From Zea mays (Eukaryota; Streptophyta; Magnoliopsida; Poales; Poaceae): a stretch of DNA of 64,000 nt. Numbering within the stretch: position 1 is the stretch's first letter; each line of letters opens with the position of its first letter. The notes under the pieces were generated by a model that was not told where the DNA came from, ran no database searches, and was given only the letters and a program-made list of their open reading frames with translations. This document shows positions 31,990 through 43,954 of this stretch, piece after piece. Made by a program: the position numbers and the translations under genes. The stretch is taken from positions 83,200,683 through 83,264,682 of the forward strand of contig NC_050096.1 of assembly GCF_902167145.1 (NCBI RefSeq), in the 5' to 3' direction.

Positions 31990-32393
31990 TAGATGCCACT
32001 GGTTTTTAGATGTTAGTATAGTATAATGAAATAATGTAGTAGTATTAGTAGTGTAGAGTAGTATAGTGTAGCGTAGTAGTAGTAGTAGTAGCAGTAGGGA
32101 AGTATCAACTCATAATGAGTTGATTTGTAAGTACTGTTACTTCCCTTAATGAAGAATGACTTTGTTTCCTCCTGTTCCAATTACTTTGCTTCGTAGTAAG
32201 TTGATCTCTTATTTGTGAAGTTGATTCATTCGGAATAGTAACTAAATAACTCGGGCATCGTATCGCCGCTTCGGGGGTGATGGCCGAGCTACTATTGTCA
32301 ACATTTATGCATTTGAAATAGAGTCCGAGTGATGACGAAACCATATCAGCGTCGGAATGACTGTTGACCGCGTTGGCGCTCTTAGAGGTGACA
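31990..32393. other. AT-rich spacer in the Grande-like element
   Basis: GTAGTA-type simple sequence (32030-32095), then degenerate precursors of the following 41 bp array. No gene. Confidence 0.5.
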
Positions 32394-32840
32394 GCCGAGT
32401 GACTTGTGACGACGCCAATGTTTTTTAGAGATAACCGCCGAGCGACTGAGGACATCGTCGGTGCTTTAGAGATAGCCGCCGAGCGACTGAAGACATCGTC
32501 AGCGCTTTAGAGATAGCCGCCGAGCGACTGAAGACATCGTCAGCACTTTAGAGATAAATGCCGAGCGACTGGTGATAACGTTGGCGTTTTAGAAATAGCC
32601 GCCGAGCGACTGAAGACATCGTCGGCGCTTTAGAGATAAATGCCGAGCGACTGGTGATAACGTCGGCGTTTTAGAAATAACAGCCGAGTTAGAACGGGCC
32701 GTGTCGGCCACTTTGAGGATAATAGCCGAGTGACGATGTGGCACACCGGGGTTTTAGAAGTAGCTGCCGGGTGACAACGTGGCACGCCGGTGTTTTCGAA
32801 GTAACTGCCGGGTGCTGACTGGGCGCTTTTAGAAACGGTA
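32394..32840 (+). repeat. 41 bp tandem array, 11 units
   Basis: The core GCCGAG(C/T)GAC or GCCGGGTGAC recurs at 32394, 32437, 32478, 32519, 32560, 32601, 32642, 32683, 32725, 32766 and 32807, a period of 41 bp with two slips. It ends about 130 bp before ATG 32971 of the antisense gene. Confidence 0.85.
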
Positions 32841-34350
32841 TCTGACTCGGGAATATCCCACATATACTGCGCTTTCAGCCGCCTTTGCTTTCCGTGCCCT
32901 AGTTCTTGCTTTCCTGCCTCCAGATCCTCTCTACAATTCGGCTCCCGCTCTGTTTGCCAGTAGAGTTGAGATGGCGCACAAGAGAAAGGCCTCGAGTTCA
33001 TCCGCTGCGGTGATTCCCCCGATCGACCCCAACAGTCAGTTGCCTTTCGCAGGTAACCATATGTCTGTTGTCTCCGAGCCTGACCTTCTCCACCTCGTGT
33101 CCATCGGGGTCCTTCCCCCGAGGGAGCTTTGTTCTTGGCAGATTTGTCATGGGGTCACTGTCCCGACAGAGGATACCCATGAATCTGTGATTTACGTTCC
33201 TTTTCTTCTCCGCGGTCTCGCTCTCCCCATTTCTCCCTTTTTCCGCGGCCTCCTTGATTTCTATCGTCTTAACTTGACCCATCTGAATCCCAATTCCATT
33301 CTGCAAATTTCTATTTACGTTCATTTGTGCGAAGCTTTTCTTGGCGTCCTGCCACATTTTGGACTGTGGAAGTATCTGTATCACTGTCGCCCTGGAATGG
33401 CCGGGGGGCAGCGTCAGCTGGTTGGGGGCGCTAGTTTGGAGATGCGCCGTGGGAGGAAGACTGATTATCTTGAAATCCCTCTCAAGGACAGTATTAAGGG
33501 ATGGCGCTTGGAGTGGTTTATTGTTGAGAACCACGGAAATTCTCTCCCCCCACGGTCGGGGAGACAGCCGGACGTTCGCACCACGAGTTGGACCGAGTCC
33601 CCCACAGATCAGGAGGTGGCTGAGGCAGGGGCTTTGCTAGCTGAAGTTGGACTGCTGAAGGAGAGGGGTCTGACTGCTGAGGCTGTGGTTGCTGATTTTG
33701 TCTTTAAGAACATTCAACCGTTGAAGGATAGGGCATACCCGGCTTATCTATACCGAGGTCTAGCTGACTCGACCCGGGTTACCAACAGAAGGATTCCCGC
33801 TGCAGATTTGGTGAACCGACTTGAAATGATTCTTAGAGGCAAGGTATCAAATGTTGGTGCCCCAGTGGCATACTCGGCCTGGAACCTGCCTCCTACCAAA
33901 GCCTTCACTCATTTTGTGTCGAATCCACCTGTCGCTGATGGCGGTTTGGGCCTTAGAGTGCGACCCTCTGCCGAAGAAGTTAGCGCTTTGGTCGCCTCGC
34001 TCGGGGAAATTTCTGATGATGAGCGGCAGGTCCACTTTGAGGTGCCTTTGGATCCTAGTGACGCAGAGATAAGTGCTATGCTTGATTTGCTGGCTGAGGA
34101 TTCTTCTGACGCTGCTCCTGCTGGGACATTGGTGGTGGCGCCTCTCCCAGAAACTGATACAACCTTGGATATTCAGAGACCTGTCAGTGTTCGCCCAAAA
34201 CGCCCTTGCCAAGCCAATCAACTTGATCCTTCTGCTGATGAGCAGAAAAAGAAAAAGAGACGTCTTTGGCGAGTATCTAGTTTGGATCGGGACGTTGGTC
34301 CTTCAGTTCCTGCTGCTGAAGAAGTGCCTGTGCCTGAATTTACTGACGTT

Positions 34351-34470
34351 GACCCCAATGGGTGTGCTCCACCTGCTACTGACCCCAATGGGGGTGCTCC
34401 ATCTGCTGCTGACCCCAATGGGGTGCTCCATCTGCTACTGACCCCAATGGGTGTGTTGTCTGTGTTGCTG
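34351..34470 (+). repeat. 30 bp coding repeat with frameshift
   Basis: Four tandem 30 bp units starting GACCCCAATGGG at 34351, 34381 and 34411, with a fourth at 34440, encode DPNGCAPPAT-type decapeptides in the antisense gene. The third unit is 29 bp because one G is missing, which breaks the frame and produces the stop at 34507-34509. Confidence 0.8.
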
Positions 34471-34528
34471 ATGAAAACGACGGGGAGGAAGAAGATGAGG
34501 TCCCTTTGACTCGGAAGAACAGTCGGCA

Positions 34529-34969
34529 GTATGTCGCCAGTGGGGAAAGTAGTGGAGTTCCTTCTCCTGCTCTGTCTGCCCTCATTGGTCTACAAGAATT
34601 GTCCCTGGCAAACTTTGATCAGACTCTTGAAGATATGGTTCCAGAAGACCTGTTATCAGAGCCAGCGGATGATGGTGTGATGGAGGTTTGTGCTGATGTG
34701 CTCGACGCCGGGTTGGGGTCATCCCGGGCAGCGTCTCGCGCCTCATCGACCTTAGAGCGCGGTCTTGAGGGTCAGGAAACTGACTTGGATCGTCTTGCTC
34801 CCATGGAAGTAATTGAGGGACCCTCAGCCTTAGAAGCGGCTACTGCAGAGAACTTGGTCCTCAAGGATGGTGCTGACACCTACCCAGCCCCCAAGGATGT
34901 TGCCGAGGATGATTCGGCTCGTGCTGGAAATGCAAGCCACTGCCCAGCCCGCGAGGGTACTGCCGGAGG
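34529..34969 (+). repeat. 441 bp host duplication, left copy
   Basis: Direct duplicate of 43955-44395, with about four single-base differences and no gaps. Its right end abuts the Opie/Ji copy B LTR. It belongs to exon 1 of the antisense gene. Confidence 0.92.
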
Positions 34970-36243
34970 TGAGAGCACCTAGAGGGGGGGGGGTGAATAG
35001 GTGATCCTGTGAAACTTAAACTTATAGCCACAAAAACTTGTTAAGTGTTAGCGCAATAATCACCAAGTGGCTAGAGAGAAGGTCTTGCACAATACGATAA
35101 TCACAAAGAATTCAACACAGAGAAGACATAGTGATTTATCCCGTGGTTCGGCCAAGTACAAAACTTGCCTACTCCACGTTGTGGCGTCCCAACGGACGAG
35201 AGTTGCACTCAACTCCTCTCAAGTGATCCAATGATCAACTTGAATACCACAGTGTTATGCTTTTCTTTTCTTATCCCGTTCGCGAGGAATCTCCACAACT
35301 TGGAGCCTCTCGCCCTTACACTTTTGATGTTCACAAAGAATCACGGAGTAAGGAAGGGAAGCAACACACACAAATCCACAGCAAAATGCGCACACACACG
35401 GCCAAGAATCGAGCTCAAAAGACTATCTCAAAGTTCTCACTAGAACGGAGCTCGAATCACTGAGAATGACAAACGAATGCGCAAAGACTGAGTGTGGATG
35501 ATCAAGAATGCTCTAAGGTTGCTTGGTTTCCTCCTCCATGCGCCTAGGGGTCCCTTTTATAGCCCCAAGGCAGCTAGGAGCCGTTGAGAGCAAATCTAGA
35601 AGGCCAATCTTGCCTTCTGTCGTCGGGTGCACCGGACAGTCCGGTGCACACCGGACACTGTCCGGTGCACACCGGACACTGTCCGGTGCCCGATTTCCTT
35701 CCTAAAATGGCGCAGCCGACCGTTGCTGATCTGGGAGCCGTTGGCGCACCGGACATGTCCGGTGCACACTGGACAGTCCGGTGCCCCCTTCTAGCCGTTG
35801 GCTTGGCCACGTGTCGCGCGCAGATTCCGCGGCCGACCGTTGGCCTGGCCGACCGTTGGCTCACCGGACAGTCCGGTGCACACCGGACAGTCCGGTGAAT
35901 TTTAGCCGTACGTCGTCGGCGAATTCCCGAGAGCGGCCACTTCGCTCGAGCCAGCCTGGCGCACCGAACACTGTCCGGTGCACCACCGGACAGTCCGGTG
36001 CCCCAGACCGAAACAGCCTTTTGGCTGTACACAGCCAACTCTTCTCTTTTCTTCTTCTTTCTGTTTCTAACACTTAGACAAGTATATTAGTACACAAAAC
36101 CAATGTACTAAGGCTTAGAAACATACCTTTACTCTTGATTTGCACTTTGTTCATCCATGGGCATAGATTCACATTTAAGCACTTGTGTTGGCACTCAATC
36201 ACCAAAATACTTAGAAATGGCCCAAGGGCACATTTCCCTTTCA
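34970..36243 (-). repeat. 3' LTR of Opie/Ji copy B
   Basis: 1,274 bp, TGAGAGCACC...CCCTTTCA in plus orientation. It has one more palindrome unit than its partner near 35650 and one fewer near 35980, so lengths coincide by chance. Confidence 0.92.
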
Positions 36244-37029
36244 ATCTCCCCCTTTTTGGTGATTTATGCCAACACAACATAAAGCAACTAGAACAAGTGC
36301 AATATCACTTCAAATAAAAACTCAAATTTATTTTGATTCAATTTGGCATATATGGATCATCCTTTGCCACCACTTGGTTTGTTTTTGCAAATCAAACTCA
36401 AAATCCTATCTCTAAGTCAAATCCACTTGTAGAGACATAAAGAGAGGTTTTCCAAAGAAAATTGATTCAAGATTCCAAAAACTCCCCCTTTTTCCCATAA
36501 TCAACACTTCTCCCCACAAGAGGCCAACTTTTGACAAAAGAGACAATGCAAGAGTTTTGACAAACCAAAAGCTCTATCCTACTGTTTTCAAAGTTTCTCA
36601 AGTGGTAGCTGATCCATTTATTGCTTTGGCCTTTATTTTCTCCCCCTTTGGCATCAAGCACCAAAACGGGATCAATCTTGGCCCTTTAACCCCATTGCCT
36701 CACTAAAATCTTCAATTAAGAGCAAATAGGCAATAAGAGTTTAAAGATGAACTTGGAATAAGTTACCCCCTCATCGGAGTGCAGTGGAAGTCTTTCACGG
36801 TCCAAGTCCACCTTTCCCTTTCAAACCTTCTTTGAGACTAAAACAATCAAACTCAAGCAAACGGTTAGTCTCAAAGGGTCAAGTTGTAACACATCTCCCC
36901 CTAAATATGTGCAGTACTGGCACAGGGACTTGTGAGGTCCGGGAAGTGCTTGTACAACTTGAGCACCATAATAAGCAACACAATGCAGAAGGAACATGAT
37001 CAAAAGCATAAACACATGGATGCTACATT
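36244..37029 (-). other. 3' untranslated region of copy B
   Basis: Non-coding region between the pol stop and the 3' LTR, with the polypurine tract at 36244-36257 (minus AAAAAGGGGGAGAT) and several further purine tracts. Confidence 0.8.
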
Positions 37030-40000
37030 TCAATCCAAGTTCCGCGAATCTAAGATATTGAGCTCACTACGCAGCCTGCAAAAGGTCTTCTCATCTAGAG
37101 GCTTGGTAAAGATATCGGCTAGCTGGTTCTCGGTGCTAACATGAAACACTTCGATATCCCCCTTTTGCTGGTGGTCTCTCAAAAAGTGATGCCGGATGTC
37201 AATGTGCTTTGTGCGGCTGTGTTCAACAGGATTTTCCGCCAAGCGGATAGCACTCTCATTGTCACATAGGAGTGGGACTTTGCTCAGATTGTAGCCAAAG
37301 TCCCGAAGGGTTTGCCTCATCCAAAGTAGTTGCGCGCAACACTGTCCTGCGGCAACATACTCGGCCTCAGCGGTGGATAGGGCAACAGAGGTTTGTTTCT
37401 TAGAGTTCCACGACACCAGGGACCTTCCTAAGAATTGGCACGTCCCTGATGTACTCTTCCTATCGACCTTACATCCAGCATAGTCGGAATCTGAGTATCC
37501 AACCAAGTCAAAGGTAGACCCCTTTGGATACCAGAGCCCGAAGCAAGGCGTAGCAACCAAATATCTAAGAATTCGCTTCACCGCCACTAAGTGACACTCC
37601 TTAGGATCGGATTAAAATCTAGCACACATGCATACGCTAAGCATAATATCCGGTCTACTAGCACATAAATAAAGTAAAGACCCTATCATTGACCGGTATG
37701 CTTTTTGATCAACGGACTTACCTCCTTTGTTGAGGTCGGTGTGTCCGTCGGTCCCCATCGGAGTCTTTGCGGGCTTGGCGTCCTTCATCCCAAACCGCTT
37801 TAGCAGATCTTGCGTGTACTTCGTTTGGGAGATGAAGGTGCCATCTTTGAGTTGCTTCACTTGGAACCCAAGGAAGTAGTTCAACTCGCCCATCATCGAC
37901 ATCTCGAATTTCTGCGTCATCACCCTGCTGAACTCTTCAAAAAACTTTTGGTTAGTAGAACCAAATATTATGTCATCGACATAAATTTGGCACACAAACA
38001 AATCACCATCACATGTCTTAGTAAAAAGAGTTGGATCGGCTTTCCCAACCTTGAAAGCATTAACAATTAGAAAGTCTCTAAGGCATTCATACCATGCTCT
38101 TGGGGCTTGCTTAAGTCCATAGAGCGCCTTAGAGAGCTTACACACGTGGTCGGGGTACCGTTCATCCTCGAAGCCAGGGGGTTGCTCCACGTACACCTCC
38201 TTCTTGATTGGCCCGTTGAGGAAAGCGCTCTTCACATCCATTTGGAACAACCTGAAAGAATGGTGAGCGGCATATGCTAGCAAGATACGAATTGATTCTA
38301 GCCTATCCACAGGAGCAAACGTCTCCTCAAAGTCCAAACCTGCGACTTGGGCATAACCTTTTGCCACAAGTCGAGCCTTGTTCCTCGTCACCACCCCGTG
38401 CTCGTCCTGTTTGTTGCGGAATACCCACTTGGTTCCCACAACGTTTTGCTTGGGACGAGGCACCAGTGTCCAAACTTCATTGCGCTTGAAGTTGTTGAGT
38501 TCCTCCTGCATGGCTAACACCCAGTCCGGATCTAGCAAGGCCTCTTCTACCCTGAAAGGCTCAATAGAGGAGACAAAAGAGTAATGCTCACAAAAATTAA
38601 CTAATCGAGATCGAGTAGTTACTCCCTTGCTAATATCACCCAGAATTTGGTCGACGGGATGATCCCTTTGAATCATCGCTCGAACTTGGGTTGGAGGTGC
38701 CGGTTGTGCTTCTTCCTCCATCACATGATCATCTTGTGCTCCCCCTTGATCACACTCCTCTTGATGAACCTGTTCATCGTTTTGAGTTGGGGAATGCACC
38801 ATTGTTGAGGAAGAAGGTTGTTCTTGCTCCAATTGTTCCTGTGGTCGCACATCACCAATCGCCATGGTGCGCATAGCGGCCGTTGGAACGTCTTCTTCAT
38901 CTACATCATCACAATCAACAACTTGCTCTCTTGGAGAGCCATTAGTCTCATCAAATACAACGTCGCTAGAGACTTCAACCAAACCCGATGATTTGTTGAA
39001 GACTCTATACGCCTTTGTATTTGAGTCATAACCTAACAAAAACCCTTCTACAGCTTTGGGAGCAAACTTAGAATTTCTACCCTTCTTTACTAGAATGTAG
39101 CACTTGCTCCCAAATACACGAAAGTAAGATACATTGGGTTTGTTACCGGTTAGTAGCTCATAAGAAGTCTTCTTGAGGAGGCGATGACGGTAGACCCTGT
39201 TGATGGCGTGGCAAGCCGTGTTCACGGCTTCCGACCAGAAACACTCGGGGGTCTTGAATTCTCCAAGCATCGTCCTCGCCATATCGATTAGCGTCCTGTT
39301 CTTCCTCTCTACCACACCATTTTGCTGTGGTGTGTAGGGAGCGGAGAACTCGTGCTTGATCCCTTCCTCCTCAAGGAACTCCTCCACTTGAAGGTTCTTG
39401 AACTCGGACCCGTTGTCGCTCCTAATCTTCTTCACCTTGAGCTCAAACTCATTTTGAGCTCTCCTGAGGAAGCGCTTGAGGGTCCCTTGGGTTTCAGACT
39501 TATCCTGCAAAAAGAACATCCAAGTGAAGCGGGAAAAGTCATCAACGATAACTAGACCATACTTACTTCCTCCTATGCTCAGATAGGCGACGGGTCCGAA
39601 GAGGTCCATATGTAGCAGCTCCAGGGGTCTTGATGTTGTCATCACATTTTTGGTGTGATGAGAGCTTCCCACCTGTTTCCCTGCTTGACAAGCTGCACAA
39701 GGTCTATCTTTTTCGAAATGAACATTGGTTAGACCTATCACGTGTTCTCCCTTTAGAAGCTTGTGGAGGTTCTTCATCCCCACATGTGCTAAGCGGCGAT
39801 GCCACAGCCAGCCCATGCAAGTCTTAGCCATTAAGCATGCATCTAGACCGGCCTCTTCTTTTGCAAAATCAACTAAGTAAAGCTTGCCGTCTAGAATACC
39901 CTTAAAAGCTAGTGAACCATCACATCTTCTAAAGACAGACACATCTATATTTGTAAACAAACAGTTATATCCCATATTGCATAATTGACTAACAGATAGC

Positions 40001-40239
40001 AAATTATATCCAAGAGACTCTACTAAAAACACATTAGAGATAGAGTGCTCATTTGAGATTGCAATTTTACCTAACCCTTTTACTTTGCCTTGATTCCCAT
40101 CACCGAATATTATTGAATCTTGGGAATCTTATTCTTGACGTAGGAGGTGAACATCTTCTTCTCCCCCGTCATATGGTTTGTGCATCCGCTGTCGATAATC
40201 CAGCTTGAACCCCCGGATGCATAAACCTGCAAGGCAAAT
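37030..40239 (-). pseudogene. pol: pol of Opie/Ji copy B, disrupted
   Basis: Protease-integrase-RT-RNase H as in copy A but broken. A one-base deletion near 40125-40130 shifts the frame just after the protease active site, so the main open stretch is 40032-37612. A CAA-to-TAA nonsense codon at 37612-37610 then cuts the RNase H domain from 37587-37030. The integrase keeps the catalytic Asp (RSDNGSEF) that copy A has lost, and the RT keeps YVDD. Confidence 0.88.
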
Positions 40240-42630
40240 TTAGGCTTGGGACTTAGGTACCCAACTCTTGTTGGGTCCTACAAGGTTAGTCACAATTTCC
40301 TTAGGGATCCAAATGCAAGTTTTATCACCCTTGCATTTTGCCCCTAACTTCCTAGCAATCACCTTTCTATCCTTTCTACAAATTGCAAAGGAAGTATTCA
40401 AAGCATGATATATTGTAGAAGGTTCATTAACTTTACTAGGAACATTAACAACATTTCTCCTAGGCATATTATGAACAACATTTCTCCTACCAACATTTCT
40501 ATCATGCACATAGAAAGAACTAGAAGCAAACATGTCATGAGAATCATAAACATATGAATCAAAAACATTATAACTTCTATTTGCATTTCTAGTATGTCTC
40601 TTATCATGATACATAAAAGCATGGTTCTTTTTAGCACTACCAGCCATAGGGGCCTTCCCTTTCTCCTTGGCGGGAATGGGAGCCTTATGGCTTGTTAAGT
40701 TCTTGGCTTCCCTCTTGAAGCCAAGTCCATCCTTAATTGAGGGATGTCTACCAATCGTATAGGCATCCCTTGCAAATTTTAATTTATCAAATTCGCTTTT
40801 GCTAGTCTTAAGTTGGGCATTAAGACTAGCCACTTCATCATTCAATTTAGAAATTGAAACTAGGTGTTCACTAGAAGTATCAACATTAAAATCTTTACAC
40901 CTAGTGCAAACATGTTCTACACAAGAGTTAGATTTACTAGCCATTTCTAGTTTAGCATTTAAATCATTATTAACACCTTTTAAAGTAGCAATGGTTTCAT
41001 GACAAGAAGATAATTCACTAGAAAGCACTTCATTTCTTTTAACTTCTAAAGCATAAGATTTTTGTGCCTCTACAAATTTGTCATGTTCTTCATATAAAAG
41101 ATCCTCTTGTTTTTCTAAGAGTCTATCCTTTTCATTCAAGGCATCAATCAATTCATTAATCTTATCTACTTTAGTTCTATCCAATCCCTTGAACAAACTA
41201 GAGTAATCTATTTCTTCATCACTAGACTCATCATCACTAGAAGAATCATAAGTGACATTGTTTTGATTACTTACCTTCTTCTCCCTTGCCATAAGGCATG
41301 TGTGACGCTCGTTGGGGAAGAGGGATGACTTGTTGAAGGCAGTGGCGGCGAGTCCTTCATTGTCGGAGTCGGAGGAGGAGCAATCCGAATCCCACTCCTT
41401 TCCGATATGTGCCTCTCCCTTGGCCTTCTTGTAATGCTTCTTCCTTTCCCTCTTGCTCCCGTGTTCCTGGTCACTATCATTGTCGGGACAGTTAGCAATA
41501 AAATGACCAATCTTACCGCATTTGAAGCACGAGCGCTTCCCCTTGGCTTTGGTCTTGCTTGGCTGTCCCTTGCGACCTTTAAGCCCCGTCTTGAAGCGCT
41601 TAATGATGAGGGCCATCTCCTCATTATTTAGCCCGGCCGCCTCAACTTGCGCCACCTTGCTCGGTAGCGCCTCCTTGCTCCTCGTTGCCTTGAGAGCAAG
41701 GGGTTGCGGCTCGTTGATCGGACCATTCAAGGCGTCGTCCACGTATCTTGCCTCCTTGATCATCATTCGTCCGCTAACGAATTTCCCAAGTACTTCTTCG
41801 GGCGACATCTTGGTGTATCTAGGATTTTCACGAATATTGTTCACCAAATGAGGATCAAGAATGGTAAAGGACCTTAGCATTAGGCGGACGACGTCGTGAT
41901 CCGTCCATCGCGTGCTTCCGTAGCTCCTTATTTTGTTGATAAGGGTCTTGAGCCGGTTGTATGTTTGAGTTGGCTCCTCGCCCCTTATCATTGCGAACCG
42001 TCCAAGCTCGCCCTCCACCAACTCCATCTTGGTGAGTAAGGTGACATCGTTCCCCTCATGAGAGATCTTGAGGGTGTCCCAGATCTGCTTGGCATTGTCC
42101 AAGCCGCTCACCTTATGGTACTCGTCCCTGCACAAAGAGGCTAGCAACACAGTAGTAGCTTGTGCATTTTTATGAATCTGTTCATTAATAAACATGGGAC
42201 TATCCGTACTATCAAAGTGCATTCCACTTTCTACAATCTCCCATATGCTAGGATGGAGAGAGAACAAGTGACTACGCATTTTGTGACTCCAAAATCCGTA
42301 GTCCTCTCCATCAAAATGAGGAGGTTTACCAAGTGGAATAGATAATAAATGAGCATTAGTACTTTGAGGAATACGAGAGTAATCAAAAGAGAAGTTCGAA
42401 TTGACCGGTTTCTTTCTCTCGTATTCGTTGTGGTCGTCGTCCTTTTGGGAGGAAGTAGACTCATCGCTGTCGTAGTAGATGATCTCCTTGATGCGTCTTG
42501 TCTTCTTCTTCTTCCCATCTTTGCGTCTGTGGCCCGAGCCCGAGTCGTTGGACTTGTCATCCCTTGGCTCGTTGACGAAGGACTCCTTCTCCTTGTCGTT
42601 GATCACGATCCCCTTGCCTTTAGGATCCAT
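40240..42630 (-). CDS. gag: gag of Opie/Ji copy B
   Basis: 796 aa, uninterrupted, about 94% identical by eye to the copy A gag. It has the UBN2-type capsid region, a zinc knuckle (CFKCGKIGHFIANC) and the long charged C-terminal region. It starts 50 bp after the 5' LTR. The gag could still be made even though pol is broken. Confidence 0.9.
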   Translation of the reverse strand: MDPKGKGIVINDKEKESFVNEPRDDKSNDSGSGHRRKDGKKKKTRRIKEIIYYDSDESTSSQKDDDHNEYERKKPVNSNFSFDYSRIPQSTNAHLLSIPLGKPPHFDGEDYGFWSHKMRSHLFSLHPSIWEIVESGMHFDSTDSPMFINEQIHKNAQATTVLLASLCRDEYHKVSGLDNAKQIWDTLKISHEGNDVTLLTKMELVEGELGRFAMIRGEEPTQTYNRLKTLINKIRSYGSTRWTDHDVVRLMLRSFTILDPHLVNNIRENPRYTKMSPEEVLGKFVSGRMMIKEARYVDDALNGPINEPQPLALKATRSKEALPSKVAQVEAAGLNNEEMALIIKRFKTGLKGRKGQPSKTKAKGKRSCFKCGKIGHFIANCPDNDSDQEHGSKRERKKHYKKAKGEAHIGKEWDSDCSSSDSDNEGLAATAFNKSSLFPNERHTCLMAREKKVSNQNNVTYDSSSDDESSDEEIDYSSLFKGLDRTKVDKINELIDALNEKDRLLEKQEDLLYEEHDKFVEAQKSYALEVKRNEVLSSELSSCHETIATLKGVNNDLNAKLEMASKSNSCVEHVCTRCKDFNVDTSSEHLVSISKLNDEVASLNAQLKTSKSEFDKLKFARDAYTIGRHPSIKDGLGFKREAKNLTSHKAPIPAKEKGKAPMAGSAKKNHAFMYHDKRHTRNANRSYNVFDSYVYDSHDMFASSSFYVHDRNVGRRNVVHNMPRRNVVNVPSKVNEPSTIYHALNTSFAICRKDRKVIARKLGAKCKGDKTCIWIPKEIVTNLVGPNKSWVPKSQA

Positions 42631-42670
42631 CTCTTCGGGCGGTTAGTCCCTTTCTTGAAGAGAACGGCTC

Positions 42671-42678
42671 CGATACCA
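42671..42678 (-). other. Primer binding site of copy B
   Basis: Minus-strand TGGTATCG, two bases from the 5' LTR, initiator tRNA-Met type with one change from copy A. Confidence 0.7.
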
Positions 42679-42680
42679 AT

Positions 42681-43954
42681 TGAGAGAACCTAGAGGGGGG
42701 GGGTGAATAGGTGATCCTGTGAAACTTAAACTTATAGCCACAAAAACTTGTTAAGTGTTAGCGCAATAATCGCCAAGTGGCTAGAGAGAAGGTCTTACAC
42801 AATACGATAATCACAAAGAATTCAACACAGAGAAGACACAGTGATTTATCCCGTGGTTCGGCCAAGTACAAAACTTGCCTACTCCACGTTGTGGCGTCCC
42901 AACGGACGAGAGTTGCACTCAACTCCTCTCAAGTGATCCAATGATCAACTTGAATACCACAGTGTTATGCTTTTCTTTTCTTATCCCGTTCGCGAGGAAT
43001 CTCCACAACTTGGAGCCTCTCGCCCTTACACTTTTGATGTTCACAAAGAATCACGGAGTAAGGAAGGGAAGCAACACACACAAATCCACAGCAAAATGCG
43101 CACACACACGGCCAAGAATCGAGCTCAAAAGACTATCTCAAAGTTCTCACTAGAACGGAGCTCGAATCACTGAGAATGACAAACGAATGCGCAAAGACTG
43201 AGTGTGGATGATCAAGAATGCTCTAAGGTTGCTTGGTTTCCTCCTCCATGCGCCTAGGGGTCCCTTTTATAGCCCCAAGGCAGCTAGGAGCCGTTGAGAG
43301 CAAATCTAGAAGGCCAATCTTGCCTTCTGTCGTCGGGTGCACCGGACAGTCCGGTGCACACCGGACACTGTCCGGTGCCCGATTTCCTTCCTAAAATGGC
43401 GCAGCCGACCGTTGCTGATCTGGGAGCTGTTGGCGCACCGGACATGTCCGGTGCACACCGGACAGTCCGGTGCCCCCTTCTAGCCGTTGGCTTGGCCACG
43501 TGTCGCGCGCAGATTCCGCGGCCGACCGTTGGCCTGGCCAACCGTTGGCTCACCGGACAGTCCGGTGCACACCGGACAGTCCGGTGAATTTTAGCCGTAC
43601 GTCGTCGGCGAATTCCTGAGAGCGGCCACTTCGCTCGAGCCAGCCTGGCGCACCGGACACTGTCCGGTGCACCACCGGACACTGTCCGGTGCACCACCGG
43701 ACAGTCCGGTGCCCCAGACCGAAACAGCCTTTTGGCTGTACACAGCCAACTCTTCTCTTTTCTTCTTCTTTCTGTTTCTAACACTTAGACAAGTATATTA
43801 GTACACAAAACCAATGTACTAAGGCTTAGAAACATACCTTTACTCTTGATTTGCACTTTGTTCATCCATGGGCATAGATTCACATTTAAGCACTTGTGTT
43901 GGCACTCAATCACCAAAATACTTAGAAATGGCCCAAGGGCACATTTCCCTTTCA
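42681..43954 (-). repeat. 5' LTR of Opie/Ji copy B
   Basis: 1,274 bp. Its inner end reads TGAGAGAACC, one change from the 3' LTR. Contains the CACCGGAC...GTCCGGTG palindromes and a minus-strand TATA box (TTTTATAG at about 43263-43270 on plus). Confidence 0.92.

Larger units (their letters stand above)
34970..43954 (-). mobile_element. Opie/Ji-group Copia (Sirevirus) copy B
   Basis: 8,985 bp, minus strand, with 1,274 bp LTRs, primer site, intact gag, damaged pol and polypurine tract. It has no 5 bp target duplication (left flank GGAGG, right flank GTATG); 441 bp of host sequence is duplicated on the two sides instead. The LTRs differ by nine substitutions and three indels, two of them gains or losses of a palindrome unit. 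Confidence 0.92.

Noticed and set aside
34965..34969. GGAGG as a target duplication for copy B
   Set aside because: The right flank is GTATG. The duplicated tract is 441 bp, so no 5 bp duplication can be claimed.
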